37,321 nt of DNA from JABMPO01 sp964539785 (GCA_964539785.1 CAZIJQ010000024.1:1-37321), one strand, 5' to 3'. Positions 16,684 through 24,808 are shown, numbered from the stretch's first letter. Numbers and translations: made by a program. The notes: generated by a model from the letters alone, not told the origin.

Positions 16684-16700
16684 CCGGGTTTACTGAAATT

Positions 16701-16720
16701 CTGAGAATTAGTGTTCTCAG
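16701..16720. other. Small hairpin between the CHAD gene and tetR
   Basis: CTGAGAA and TTCTCAG form a perfect 7-bp inverted repeat around a 6-nt loop. It lies downstream of the CHAD stop codon and just upstream of the tetR -35 box. There is no U-run. It could be a weak terminator or a further regulator site. Confidence 0.4.
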
Positions 16721-16764
16721 TTACCATGGTAGACATTCTTAAGCTAATATATTTACAAAAATTG

Positions 16765-17616
16765 TCAGGAAAAATAATCCAAACGATTCTGTAAAATCGG
16801 CCACTCGGATTTAATATAGGAACGTGCCTGGCTATGAGCATTAATATTTAATTGTTTCAGTGATTCCAAAATTTGATTTGAATCGGCTATAGTTGCAAAA
16901 TCATTGGCAGTAAAATATTTACACAAAATGTACCAGTCGTGGGCTTCACCCATTTGCTGTTGAAATGATTTTAAATAGCTGTTGGCCGGTATTACTCCCG
17001 GAAACACCGGTGCGATCAATTCCAGACTGTACCGTAAAGCTTTATATTTAACTCGCATTTCATGTAAGGCTGCATCATTTTCGTCAATTATTGACGGTTG
17101 ATAATAGCGGGTAGTTTTTTTATTTACGCTGACAATAATTTTTTTAACCCTGGGAATTAACTGATTTGAATGTGATTCAGGCCAGAATTCAATTTTGGCA
17201 TATTCCAGCATTCCGGGCTCAATTGTATTTATCGCTGCCATCAATTTGATTAGACTTGAATCTTCCAGCTTATTAAGAGAATCCAGAATAAGATCTGTGG
17301 ATTTAGTGTGCGAAAAGTTTTCCAACACCTTTTTTTTCATAATCTGTAGATCGCGCACAATTGAAAGTTTTACCCTGATATGCCGTAGATATTTGTGGGT
17401 TTGAGAGGTTGTAATTTTGTTGCCATTAAGTTGTTTGACAAATTTACGGGTAACAATCAGCCGCCTGATTGACGTACTCAGTAAATGAGTTGCGTGTATA
17501 TCAGAATTGGCTTGAACAGCATCAATGGCAGTTATTACGCGAGCTATTCGATCTGTTGCCCCAACCTGAATTTCTTGAAGTAGATGAGTTTCAGTCGGCG
17601 ATGTCATTGTAATCAT
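16765..17616 (-). CDS. CHAD domain protein
   Basis: The 283-residue, helix-rich protein has the CHAD duplicated-helix pattern. The second half is clear: ALHEMRVKYKALRYSLELIAP near residues 183-203, with the H-x-x-R-V-x-x-K-x-x-R-Y signature, and a late QQMGEAHDW near 219-227. The first-half signature is weaker: ATHLLSTSIRRL near 42-53 keeps the His and the Arg pair, where VHxxRVxxRRLR is usual. CHAD domains are positively charged folds known to bind inorganic polyphosphate and often sit by polyphosphate-related genes. The gene starts 10 bp after the phosphoesterase/propeller gene and is probably the last gene of that operon. The ATG at 17616 and another three codons in are both possible; neither has a clear ribosome binding site. 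Confidence 0.85.
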   Translation of the reverse strand: MITMTSPTETHLLQEIQVGATDRIARVITAIDAVQANSDIHATHLLSTSIRRLIVTRKFVKQLNGNKITTSQTHKYLRHIRVKLSIVRDLQIMKKKVLENFSHTKSTDLILDSLNKLEDSSLIKLMAAINTIEPGMLEYAKIEFWPESHSNQLIPRVKKIIVSVNKKTTRYYQPSIIDENDAALHEMRVKYKALRYSLELIAPVFPGVIPANSYLKSFQQQMGEAHDWYILCKYFTANDFATIADSNQILESLKQLNINAHSQARSYIKSEWPILQNRLDYFS

Positions 17617-17626
17617 CCGTTGGAGA

Positions 17627-19498
17627 TTAGTTGCCTGGCGACTTTACACCTTGAATAGGCGTGGCTTGTGATTCAAGCCGTATTACCTTCCCATCCATGG
17701 CAGTGGCGATCACCGCTGTGGCCGATAGCGGTGTCACATTATTTACCAATCCAACACCAATACGGTAGCGCCATAGCAAATCACCGCTGGCAGCAGTTAG
17801 AGCATAAACATAACCATTTTTGGTACCGAAAAACAGAGTGCCATCCTTTTCCACCGGTGCAGAGGGATCGATATCATAGCCGTATCCGGCATGGACAGCC
17901 CATTTAAGTGCGCTTTTCCGGGGAGGAGCCGAGTAGGCCACCACCGTATCCCACATTGTCTTGGCGAAGATGGTTTTATAATCTTCTGAAATCCCGATGC
18001 TCTCACGAACTGGATAACGGTCTTCACGCCAGATAGTTTTTCCATTACGGGCATTGATGCAGGACATCACCCGATCCGGGGCTACGATGAAAATTTTATT
18101 GCCGGATGCCACCGGGTGGCAAGCCGCCGGTGAATATAAAACACCTTTGCGTCCTTCATTCCAGATCCATTTTAGTTGACCTGTTTTAGCTGAAAGAGCA
18201 TAGAGGTTATCGTCCCAGGCACCAAAAAAGATCTTGTTTTTGTAGACCAACGGAATGGTTTCCACAAAGCCTTCCACACCGGAATATTTCCAGACTGATT
18301 GACCATTTTTAAGATTAAGAGCTCGGAAAATTCCATCACTGCTACCGCAGTAGATAATTCCATTTTCAATAACCGGGGTAGCAACCAGCGGGGCCCTGGT
18401 TTTAACCTGCCAGAGTGATTGACCGTTTTTAGCTGACAGGCAATAAATGGTGGAGTCGGTGGAGCTGACTACAACGTTTTTGGGAGTAACCGCCGGAGTG
18501 GAGTAAATTGGTCCTGCCAGTGATTTTTTCCACTGTAATGCTCCAGTTTCAATGTCGAGGGCTGTGACTGACCCGCTGCCATCCGTTACAATTGTGATTT
18601 GACCTGTCAGTGTCGGTGCGGAAGCAATGGCGAAGCCAGTGTCGAATTCCCATTGAACCTGCACATTCGGGTAGTTGTTATTACCCGAGAAATCCGGTCG
18701 CTCAAATTCGGTTGTGTCGGGATAAGTATGATTTTCAAAATGTTGGATATGCCAGGCCGGGAGTGATTCGCCACTAGATATTTGTTCACTGAATCGAGCG
18801 CTATCGGGCCAGACCGAAACGATGTTATAGCCACCGGGATTTTCCCCACGACTTAAGGTTGATCGCCCCATTATTCCCGGGACAGTTTCATAATTTCGCA
18901 CCTTATTCGAATGGCCGTGCCCATGGAGTATCATCTGAGCATTGTGACCCTTGATAATATCCAGATATTCATACCAGTTGCTTACCGAATTGTCCAGGCC
19001 GTAATGGGTAATGAAAATCAATTTCTGATTGGGGTCTGGTAAATTAGCCAGGAGGGAATCGAGCCAGATCAGGTCTTCCGGTACGATGAATCCATTACCC
19101 ATTCGCAGCAGCGGTCCCTGATGAATGCCGATAAAACGAAAGTCGCCGAATTCGAATTGAAATTTATCGTCGCCCCACAGCGCCGCGAATTTTTGTCCAC
19201 CACTGGCCGACCATTTAGTATCGTGATTGCCGGGAATGATGTAATAAGGTTGCTCGAGCTGATCAAGAATCTGCTTGGCGGTATCCAGATAATTGCCGAT
19301 ATCCAATTCGGTAATATCACCGGAAATAATGGTGAAATCAACATTTTTGGTGTTTACATCAAGTACGGCCTGATGCAAATCAGCCGCGGCACCGGATGAG
19401 CCGATGTGGGTATCGGATAACCAGGCGAAGCGAAAGGCTGGTTCTGCGGTACAGAGTGAGAGAAAAGTGAATATTGCGGTGAGTAGTATTTTTTTCAT
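17627..19498 (-). CDS. Exported metallophosphoesterase fused to PQQ-type beta-propeller
   Basis: The 623-residue product has a signal peptide (residues 1-18) and a calcineurin-like phosphoesterase domain to about residue 235. Its metal motifs are LSDTHIG near 27-33, SGDIT near 66-70, GNHDTK near 97-102, ITHYG near 163 and LHGHGHSN near 189-196. From about 285 to 610 seven PQQ/WD-like blades follow, of the form [SG]-x-[VI]-x-A-L-x-x-x-[TN]-G-x-x-x-W. It should act in the periplasm or outside the cell. The propeller may bind a ligand or scaffold, since quinoprotein catalytic residues are not evident. Its operon partners are a winged-helix regulator 9 bp upstream and a CHAD (polyphosphate-binding family) protein 10 bp downstream. 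A phosphate- or polyphosphate-linked role is inference from this context. Confidence 0.85.
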   Translation of the reverse strand: MKKILLTAIFTFLSLCTAEPAFRFAWLSDTHIGSSGAAADLHQAVLDVNTKNVDFTIISGDITELDIGNYLDTAKQILDQLEQPYYIIPGNHDTKWSASGGQKFAALWGDDKFQFEFGDFRFIGIHQGPLLRMGNGFIVPEDLIWLDSLLANLPDPNQKLIFITHYGLDNSVSNWYEYLDIIKGHNAQMILHGHGHSNKVRNYETVPGIMGRSTLSRGENPGGYNIVSVWPDSARFSEQISSGESLPAWHIQHFENHTYPDTTEFERPDFSGNNNYPNVQVQWEFDTGFAIASAPTLTGQITIVTDGSGSVTALDIETGALQWKKSLAGPIYSTPAVTPKNVVVSSTDSTIYCLSAKNGQSLWQVKTRAPLVATPVIENGIIYCGSSDGIFRALNLKNGQSVWKYSGVEGFVETIPLVYKNKIFFGAWDDNLYALSAKTGQLKWIWNEGRKGVLYSPAACHPVASGNKIFIVAPDRVMSCINARNGKTIWREDRYPVRESIGISEDYKTIFAKTMWDTVVAYSAPPRKSALKWAVHAGYGYDIDPSAPVEKDGTLFFGTKNGYVYALTAASGDLLWRYRIGVGLVNNVTPLSATAVIATAMDGKVIRLESQATPIQGVKSPGN

Positions 19499-19507
19499 CA
19501 GGACTCG

Positions 19508-19837
19508 CTAATCAGGAAGGTTACTCAACAAGTTTTGCATTTTAGCGCGGTATTGTTGAAATGCATCCCGGCCGCTATCACTGAGACGCAGTAATGTTCG
19601 CGGTATTTTATCGACAAATTCCTTATTGACCTCAATATAGCCAGCTGTTTCGAGCTTACTGAGATGGGAGGAAAGATTGCCCTTGGTCAGGTTGGTCTGG
19701 CGCATCAGAAACAGAAAGTCAGCGCTTTCCACAACATATAGGTAGGCTAGAATCAGTAATCGGGCTGGCTCGTGGACTATTCGGTCAATTGTTGTTAACG
19801 CTCCTAATTTTTCGGATTTTGTAGATTCGGTGGACAT
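19508..19837 (-). CDS. Winged-helix transcriptional regulator (HTH_34/MarR-ArsR-like)
   Basis: The 109-residue protein is nearly all one winged-helix domain. IDRIVHEPARLLILAYLYV is followed by the recognition region LTKGNLSSHLSKLETAGYIEV near residues 49-70, and a wing with KIPRTLLRLSDSGRDAF near 78-95. This is the pattern of small regulators in the HTH_34 group, which often sit beside uncharacterised membrane-protein genes. It is translated one base after the upstream membrane-protein gene and 9 bp before the phosphoesterase/propeller gene. It is therefore embedded mid-operon and is the best candidate to bind the inverted repeat at 21077-21101 over the operon start point. Confidence 0.85.
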   Translation of the reverse strand: MSTESTKSEKLGALTTIDRIVHEPARLLILAYLYVVESADFLFLMRQTNLTKGNLSSHLSKLETAGYIEVNKEFVDKIPRTLLRLSDSGRDAFQQYRAKMQNLLSNLPD

Positions 19838-19838
19838 T

Positions 19839-20465
19839 TTATATTTCCGGGTCTGCTGGTTGGTGCTTATTAATAAAGCGCAGGAATAAAAAAAGACCGC
19901 TCATGATGATCAGACTGGCCGTGCTGCCAAGTGCTAAAGGAATTCCATGGTGAGTTGCCAATCCCTGCCGAAAAAGTAACTCACCAACGACAAATGCCAG
20001 GGCGATTAAAAATCCATATACGATCAACCGACCCATATTTAAGTACCAACCAGAGAGACAGAATCCAATCAAAAGGATTAAGCTGAAAGAAATAGGTGGA
20101 TTCCAGCTACCGGGGCTGAATTTGTACAGGGATATCAAACCGAGAATTAAACTGGCCGATAAAACAACAAGGCTGAATATATTCAACCGCACCAGCATTT
20201 GTTTGCGATCTTGCCCATACTTGAATATACCGGCTCGGGGAGTGATAACATATTTTTTCATCAGACGATAGAATAACCAGGCAATCGAATAAGCGGGCAG
20301 CAGAATCATTGAACTCCAGAAATCACCCCAACCCAGGTCGGTTAAGTGGGGTATTTGGCTGAAAGTGAAAAATAGAAATCCGATTGTAATGTCCAACAAA
20401 CCGTCATTGAATTTGCTCCGAAAGGCCGACCGCTCCAGTTGTTTTAAATCAGGGAGAACAGTCAT
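19839..20465 (-). CDS. Small integral membrane protein, paralogue of the next gene upstream
   Basis: The 208-residue product has about five or six membrane helices after a short cytosolic start. It shares with the neighbouring 196-residue protein an N-terminal F-x-D-G-L-L-D-x-x-x-G element (FNDGLLDITIG near residues 18-28) and, after the second helix, a basic cytosolic segment TPRAGIFKYGQDRK. The function is unknown. The gene overlaps the upstream paralogue by four bases (ATGA), so the two are translationally coupled and probably form one complex. The winged-helix regulator follows one base later. Confidence 0.75.
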   Translation of the reverse strand: MTVLPDLKQLERSAFRSKFNDGLLDITIGFLFFTFSQIPHLTDLGWGDFWSSMILLPAYSIAWLFYRLMKKYVITPRAGIFKYGQDRKQMLVRLNIFSLVVLSASLILGLISLYKFSPGSWNPPISFSLILLIGFCLSGWYLNMGRLIVYGFLIALAFVVGELLFRQGLATHHGIPLALGSTASLIIMSGLFLFLRFINKHQPADPEI

Positions 20466-21052
20466 AATGATTCCTCTAAGATTTGGCGCGGGTTATTTTT
20501 GAGGAAAGCAATTAGCAGTATAATCCCGACCGAAGCCATAATTAAGCCGATTAGCAGTAACAGATGAGGCAGGTAGCCCACACTGAAGTTTGCCAGAGCA
20601 AATCCAAGTGCCACAATCAAGGCGTAAATATAATAGCGCTTCACTTTAACGAGATAAGCACCAGCGGCAATAATGCCACCAAGTGCGATTCCAGTCAGTA
20701 GTATCATATACTCAATGAGGACACTACCAAAAGAGAAATAATTGGTGATATTGGTACCCAGAACTGCAAGACCAACAATAATACTGACAATTGATAATAT
20801 TGTCAGACGGGCTTTTTGCGAAGGGGCGTAATTAATATAGCTAATCCTCGGGAAGGTTACTTTTTGCTTCATTGGTAGATATAGCAATAAAATTATTCCC
20901 GGTAATCCGGCAAACTGCATCATGCCACCGTACATCAATCCCCCCAGAATGATGATAATCAATCCGGCGAATAAATCCAGCAGGCCATCCTGATGAAAGG
21001 CTAGGTAGGTTTGTTTTTCAATCTTACTTAAGTCAATTTGATTTTCGTTCAT
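20462..21052 (-). CDS. Small integral membrane protein, first gene of the operon
   Basis: The 196-residue product has about five or six membrane helices. Its N-terminal FHQDGLLDLFAG and the basic loop FPRISYINYAPSQK match the same elements in the downstream paralogue. It is an uncharacterised family that I have seen described only as hypothetical next to small winged-helix regulators. A GTG at 21061 would add three residues, but the ATG at 21052 has AAGGTG at good spacing and is chosen. The promoter lies at 21106-21135. As the first gene behind a strong promoter and an operator-like inverted repeat, it should be the most expressed member of the unit. Confidence 0.75.
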   Translation of the reverse strand: MNENQIDLSKIEKQTYLAFHQDGLLDLFAGLIIIILGGLMYGGMMQFAGLPGIILLLYLPMKQKVTFPRISYINYAPSQKARLTILSIVSIIVGLAVLGTNITNYFSFGSVLIEYMILLTGIALGGIIAAGAYLVKVKRYYIYALIVALGFALANFSVGYLPHLLLLIGLIMASVGIILLIAFLKNNPRQILEESL

Positions 21053-21076
21053 AATAAACACCTTGTTTGTTAAAAA

Positions 21077-21101
21077 TACTGGTTTGTATCACAAACCGGT
21101 A
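21077..21101. promoter_or_regulatory. Inverted repeat, probable operator over the operon start point
   Basis: TACTGGTTTGT at 21077-21087 and ACAAACCGGTA at 21091-21101 are inverted repeats with 10 of 11 positions matching and a 3-nt centre. The element begins 4 bp past the -10 box and covers the expected transcription start near 21099, a repressor-type position. The winged-helix protein encoded in the same operon is the likely ligand, by inference. Confidence 0.75.
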
Positions 21102-21105
21102 TGCA

Positions 21106-21135
21106 ATAATATATCAACCCCGTTATATTTGTCAA
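21106..21135 (-). promoter_or_regulatory. Sigma70-type promoter of the membrane-pair operon
   Basis: On the minus strand there is a perfect -35 TTGACA (21135-21130), an 18-bp spacer and a -10 TATTAT (21111-21106). An alternative -10 TATATT gives a 16-bp spacer. The transcript would start near 21099 and carry a leader of about 45 nt before the ATG at 21052. Confidence 0.75.
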
Positions 21136-21157
21136 TCAAAAATTATTAATAGTGAGA

Positions 21158-21775
21158 TTAAATTTTTAAATAGGTATTCAAAGTCGTGCTACCGCGCAGC
21201 AGCCGCGTATTCGAAAACAGCCGAAATTTCCTGTTGTCTATTAAATTAACCAATCCGCCACGCGCTATATAATCCTTGAAATTGCGGTAGTGATCACCAC
21301 CGGCGAACCATTCTACAAAATTAATACTCCTATAACCTGTTTTCCGGGTTTGCTCATCAAATAAATAATCAACCACCAGCAATTTCCCATTTGGTTTTAA
21401 TATTCGGTGAGCTTCGGATAAGAGATTTAGGCGAACATCAAATTCTTTTTCGTGGAGGGCAAAGCTGATAATAGCAGCTGCAAAATGCTCATTATTGAAA
21501 CTGGTGGCGGTAGCATCCTGCTCGTAAATATTCATTGTATTTTCCTCATTTTCGGCAATCGCCAGCATCTCAGGCGACAGGTCCACACAGTGCAGATCGG
21601 TGAACCCATTGCGTGCCAGCAATTTAAGCTGGTTGCCGGTACCACCGCAGAGATCGACTATGGCGTCTTGCTGATTGTCCACCAATTCCTGAAGCACAGC
21701 TTTGCGGATTGAGCGCATTGGCAGGTAGAGCAATGGGTCATAGAGTCGGGCAGATAGTGAATAGTTATCGGCCAT
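21158..21775 (-). CDS. Class I SAM-dependent methyltransferase (UbiE-like)
   Basis: The 205-residue cytosolic product has the SAM-binding motif VDLCGGTGNQLKLLA near residues 39-53, an acidic residue after the second strand in LHCVDLSPEMLAIA, DATATSF, and the motif III region RILKPNGKLLVVDYLF near 124-139. Order and length fit small UbiE/COQ5-type methyltransferases. The substrate is unknown. Its ATG overlaps the stop of the upstream reductase gene (TGATG), so translation is coupled. It is the last gene of the 24.7-21.2 kb run. Confidence 0.85.
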   Translation of the reverse strand: MADNYSLSARLYDPLLYLPMRSIRKAVLQELVDNQQDAIVDLCGGTGNQLKLLARNGFTDLHCVDLSPEMLAIAENEENTMNIYEQDATATSFNNEHFAAAIISFALHEKEFDVRLNLLSEAHRILKPNGKLLVVDYLFDEQTRKTGYRSINFVEWFAGGDHYRNFKDYIARGGLVNLIDNRKFRLFSNTRLLRGSTTLNTYLKI

Positions 21776-22296
21776 CAGGGTTTTATTCTATAGGTAATCT
21801 GAACTACACCGTCGGGATAATCAACACTGCTGATAATCTCCATTTTTGTCTCGGCGGTTGGTTCGGAAAAAAGTGAGATTCCGGAGCCTAGCGCAACAGG
21901 AATATAGGATACGATCATTTCGTCCAACAAACCAGTCTGTAAAAATGTCGATGCTGTTTTGCCGCCACCAACCAGCCAGATGTGCTTGTACCCGGACTGA
22001 TTTAATTCGTCAATCAATTGATCGATGGTGGCAACAATTTTTACATCATCGCGTTCTTCTGTTAGTGAGTGGTTGGACAGCACAAAGACTGTTTTGTCGG
22101 GATAAGGCCAATCGCCGAAACTGAGGACTTGTTCATAGGTAACTCGCCCCATAACCAGGGCATCCACAGATTGGTAGAAAGTCGTATAGCCGTAATCCTC
22201 ACCACCTTGTTCCGGCTGTGTAAGCCAATCAACACTGCCATCGGTTCTGGCGACGAAGCCATCAATACTGGCAGCGGCGTAATAAGTGATTTTCAC
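21775..22296 (-). CDS. Dihydrofolate reductase-like / RibD C-terminal domain protein
   Basis: The 173-residue protein has the family pattern: ITYYAAASIDGFVA at the N terminus, DALVMGRVTYEQVLSF near residues 45-60, TVFVLSNHSL, HIWLVGGGKTASTFLQTGLLDEMIVSYIPVALGSGISLF near 104-142, and a final strand. Such YyaP/YwjB-type proteins bind NADPH and reduce unidentified substrates. They are not the housekeeping FolA. The start codon is GTG, and it lies 35 bp inside the end of the upstream gene without a Shine-Dalgarno sequence, so its translation probably depends on that of the upstream gene. Confidence 0.88.
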   Translation of the reverse strand: MKITYYAAASIDGFVARTDGSVDWLTQPEQGGEDYGYTTFYQSVDALVMGRVTYEQVLSFGDWPYPDKTVFVLSNHSLTEERDDVKIVATIDQLIDELNQSGYKHIWLVGGGKTASTFLQTGLLDEMIVSYIPVALGSGISLFSEPTAETKMEIISSVDYPDGVVQITYRIKP

Positions 22297-23041
22297 TATA
22301 GGGAGATACCTTCCAGGTTACACCAAGCAACCAGGAAGGATACTGATTATTTTCTGGGAAAAGATATTTTTTGCCAACCTCAGCCCTTTTCCGGTCCATG
22401 TTGTATTCCAGCCATTTTTCCTTTGGGAAAAGCTTGGCAGTGAACCTTTCGGTCCGGCCGATTTTGTCTGGTGGAGCGAATAGATGATTCCAGGAAGCTA
22501 CTTTAAGCCAGGGGATCATGTCCTGACTCACGTCATCCATAGTTATTTCCAGTTTTTCATTGGGTACTTTAATTACATTATGACCTGGTAGCTCGAATCG
22601 TAGTTCCAGTAATTCTGTCAGTCCTGAATCATCATAAGTATACTTCGCATAAATTCCTTCCACGTCGTGTTTGCCGAACTGGATTTGCTGGAGTCCACCG
22701 CTATTGGGGATGTAAAGAAAATTGGTATAAACCAGGGGCAGGAAGAATTGGCCAAGTAATTTTTTTGGTGTTGTTTTAAAGGTTCGGCCGAAATCGGGGA
22801 ATTCATTTTTCCAGTCCAGGAAATAGCCCACGTGAACCACCCGATTTTCGCGTTCAACGTTAATCAGATAAAAGAGGTTTTTCAGCTTTGCCGAATTTTC
22901 TATGAATATACCCTGGTCTTCAATCCAGCCATGGATTTTCTGGTGATCAGTCTGATATTCAAAAACCTTATCAGAAAGAATAGTCGGCTCCTGACAAAAT
23001 ATTCCACTACTTATCGAAAGCAGAAGGACAATTTTTTTCAT
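22262..23041 (-). CDS. Exported protein of unknown function
   Basis: The 259-residue product begins with a short signal peptide, MKKIVLLLSISSGIFC, followed by QEP. The Cys near the cleavage site does not sit in a good lipobox, so a soluble secreted form is more likely than a lipoprotein. The rest is beta-rich with many aromatic and charged residues and no membrane segment. Candidate features are HGWIEDQGIFIENSAKLKNLFYLINVERENRVVHVGYF and the later PWLKVASWNHLFAPPDKIGRTERFTAKLFPKEKW. I do not recognise the family. It lies 18 bp after the amidohydrolase lipoprotein gene and overlaps the reductase gene by 35 bp. Confidence 0.65.
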   Translation of the reverse strand: MKKIVLLLSISSGIFCQEPTILSDKVFEYQTDHQKIHGWIEDQGIFIENSAKLKNLFYLINVERENRVVHVGYFLDWKNEFPDFGRTFKTTPKKLLGQFFLPLVYTNFLYIPNSGGLQQIQFGKHDVEGIYAKYTYDDSGLTELLELRFELPGHNVIKVPNEKLEITMDDVSQDMIPWLKVASWNHLFAPPDKIGRTERFTAKLFPKEKWLEYNMDRKRAEVGKKYLFPENNQYPSWLLGVTWKVSPYSENHLLRRCQY

Positions 23042-23059
23042 TAGTATGTAACCTGTTTT

Positions 23060-24745
23060 CTATCGATTGTTGTAAACAACTTTTCCGCCCACCACAGTCA
23101 GGACTATCTGTGCATCCTTGATAGTTTCCGGTGGAATGGTGGTTAAATCGTGATCGATCATCACGAAATCGGCCAGCTTGCCCGGTTCCAGACTACCTTT
23201 GATTTTTTCTTCAAATGTGGCATGGGCTGCATCGATGGTATATGCCCGCAACGCTTCATCCACAGTCAGTTTTTGCTCCGGGATCCAGCCGGTGGGGTTT
23301 TTATCGTCCAGAGTCCGGCGGGTGACCGCCGCATAAATACCTTCCAGTGGTGTGGGTGGTGCCACGTACCAGTCGCTGCCAAATGACATTGTAACACCAT
23401 GTTCAGCCAGGGTTCGGAATGCGTAAGTCGTTTTGCAGCGCTCATAGCCGATATAACCTTCCGCCCAGCGGCCGTCATCGATACAATGGTAAGGCTGCAT
23501 AGATGCGATCACATCCAGGTCGTGGTAACGTACAAAATCCTTGGGATGAATATGCTGGGAATGCTCAATCCTAAAGCGGCGGTCACGGCGACCGTTAACG
23601 TCTGCCACTCGACCGTATAAATCCAATATAATACTGATTGCCCGGTCACCTATGGCGTGGGTCATAAGCTGTAACCCAGCGGCATCTGCAGCCTGGTATA
23701 AAGTGTAAAGTTCTTCAGAATCATTTACCAGCAGACCCGTATTATTTGTATCATCTATGAAAGGTTCAAAAAAAGCGGCAGTGTGAGAGCCTAACGATCC
23801 ATCCATAAATGATTTTAACCCGCCCCAGCGCAGCCACTGGTCGCCAGTGCCTTCAGTAGCGGTTTTTTTCGCCAGCTGCTTCCAGGTTCTCAGTGGAACA
23901 GCAGCGCTAATCCGTACGGATAATTGTTCATTATTCCGGGCACTTTCGAATATCCGCAGATCGTCCCAGGTGCCCATATGACCAATAGAAGTGACGCCCT
24001 GGCGATTGACGTATTTCATGGCTGCTTTCAAAGCCCGAAATTTCAATGAATCCGGTGGCTCTGGCTCAACACTGGTTATCGGATCCATTGCGTTGTCTTT
24101 TAAAATTCCGGTGGGATTGCCATCCGTATCCCGGACGATAGTACCGCCAGCGATGTCCTTCGTGCTGGCGTCCACACCACCTGCAGTAAGTGCAAGTGAA
24201 TTGGCCAGTGCCATGTGACCATCCAAACGATTGACCCATACCGGATTGTCTGGCGTGACCGCGTCGATCCAGTCTCTGGTCGGCAATTCGCCACCCCAGA
24301 GGGTATGGTCCCAGTCGCCGCCAGTAATCCAGGTTCCGGGTTCAATCGTTTTGGCATATTCAGCAATACGTCGGACAAACTCCTCCTTCGATCTAGATGT
24401 CCGCAACTGAACTGAGGCCAAATTAAACCCACCGCTTAAAAAATGGAGATGAGCATCGTGGAATCCGGGAACGATAAACTGGCCCTTAGCATCAATGGTT
24501 TTTGTCTTCGCACCGGTCAGCTTTATAATTTCAGCGGTAGATCCGACTACCAGAATTTTATCGCCGGTCATTGCCATGGCTGTCGCCTGGGGCTGATCGG
24601 GATTGCCCGTCCAGATATTGGCATTGGTGATAATCAATGTAGTATCTTTCATTTCTTTACAGCTCCACGATAAAAGTATTAATAATCCTGCAAATACCAG
24701 TTTTCCAGCTATTGCCGGATGTTCGGAAAATTTCCTGAATGCCAT
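23060..24745 (-). CDS. YtcJ-like amidohydrolase, probable lipoprotein
   Basis: The 561-residue product has a lipoprotein signal: a hydrophobic segment ending LLILLSWSC, with Cys near residue 26 as the lipidation site. The amidohydrolase_3 fold follows. An N-terminal small beta domain with IITNANIWTG leads to the metal motif GFHDAHLHF near 83-91, later THAIGDRAI near 346-354, RFRIEHSQHIHPKDF near 375-389, and FGSDWYVAPPTPLEGIYAA near 443-461. Such enzymes hydrolyse amide or other C-N bonds in small molecules; the substrate is not predictable. The frame is open further upstream, but the ATG at 24745 has AGGGG at good spacing and directly precedes the signal sequence. It is divergent from the alpha/beta hydrolase gene across 63 bp. 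Confidence 0.88.
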   Translation of the reverse strand: MAFRKFSEHPAIAGKLVFAGLLILLSWSCKEMKDTTLIITNANIWTGNPDQPQATAMAMTGDKILVVGSTAEIIKLTGAKTKTIDAKGQFIVPGFHDAHLHFLSGGFNLASVQLRTSRSKEEFVRRIAEYAKTIEPGTWITGGDWDHTLWGGELPTRDWIDAVTPDNPVWVNRLDGHMALANSLALTAGGVDASTKDIAGGTIVRDTDGNPTGILKDNAMDPITSVEPEPPDSLKFRALKAAMKYVNRQGVTSIGHMGTWDDLRIFESARNNEQLSVRISAAVPLRTWKQLAKKTATEGTGDQWLRWGGLKSFMDGSLGSHTAAFFEPFIDDTNNTGLLVNDSEELYTLYQAADAAGLQLMTHAIGDRAISIILDLYGRVADVNGRRDRRFRIEHSQHIHPKDFVRYHDLDVIASMQPYHCIDDGRWAEGYIGYERCKTTYAFRTLAEHGVTMSFGSDWYVAPPTPLEGIYAAVTRRTLDDKNPTGWIPEQKLTVDEALRAYTIDAAHATFEEKIKGSLEPGKLADFVMIDHDLTTIPPETIKDAQIVLTVVGGKVVYNNR

Positions 24746-24808
24746 GATTTCCCCTTTCGGTGGTTGCTGGCAGCAACTAATTTCCGTGAAAATAATCAGC
24801 CAAATAAC

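Noticed and set aside
24719..24808. Upstream extension of the alpha/beta hydrolase
   Set aside because: The signal peptide begins at the ATG at 24809, and the extension overlaps the start of the divergent gene.
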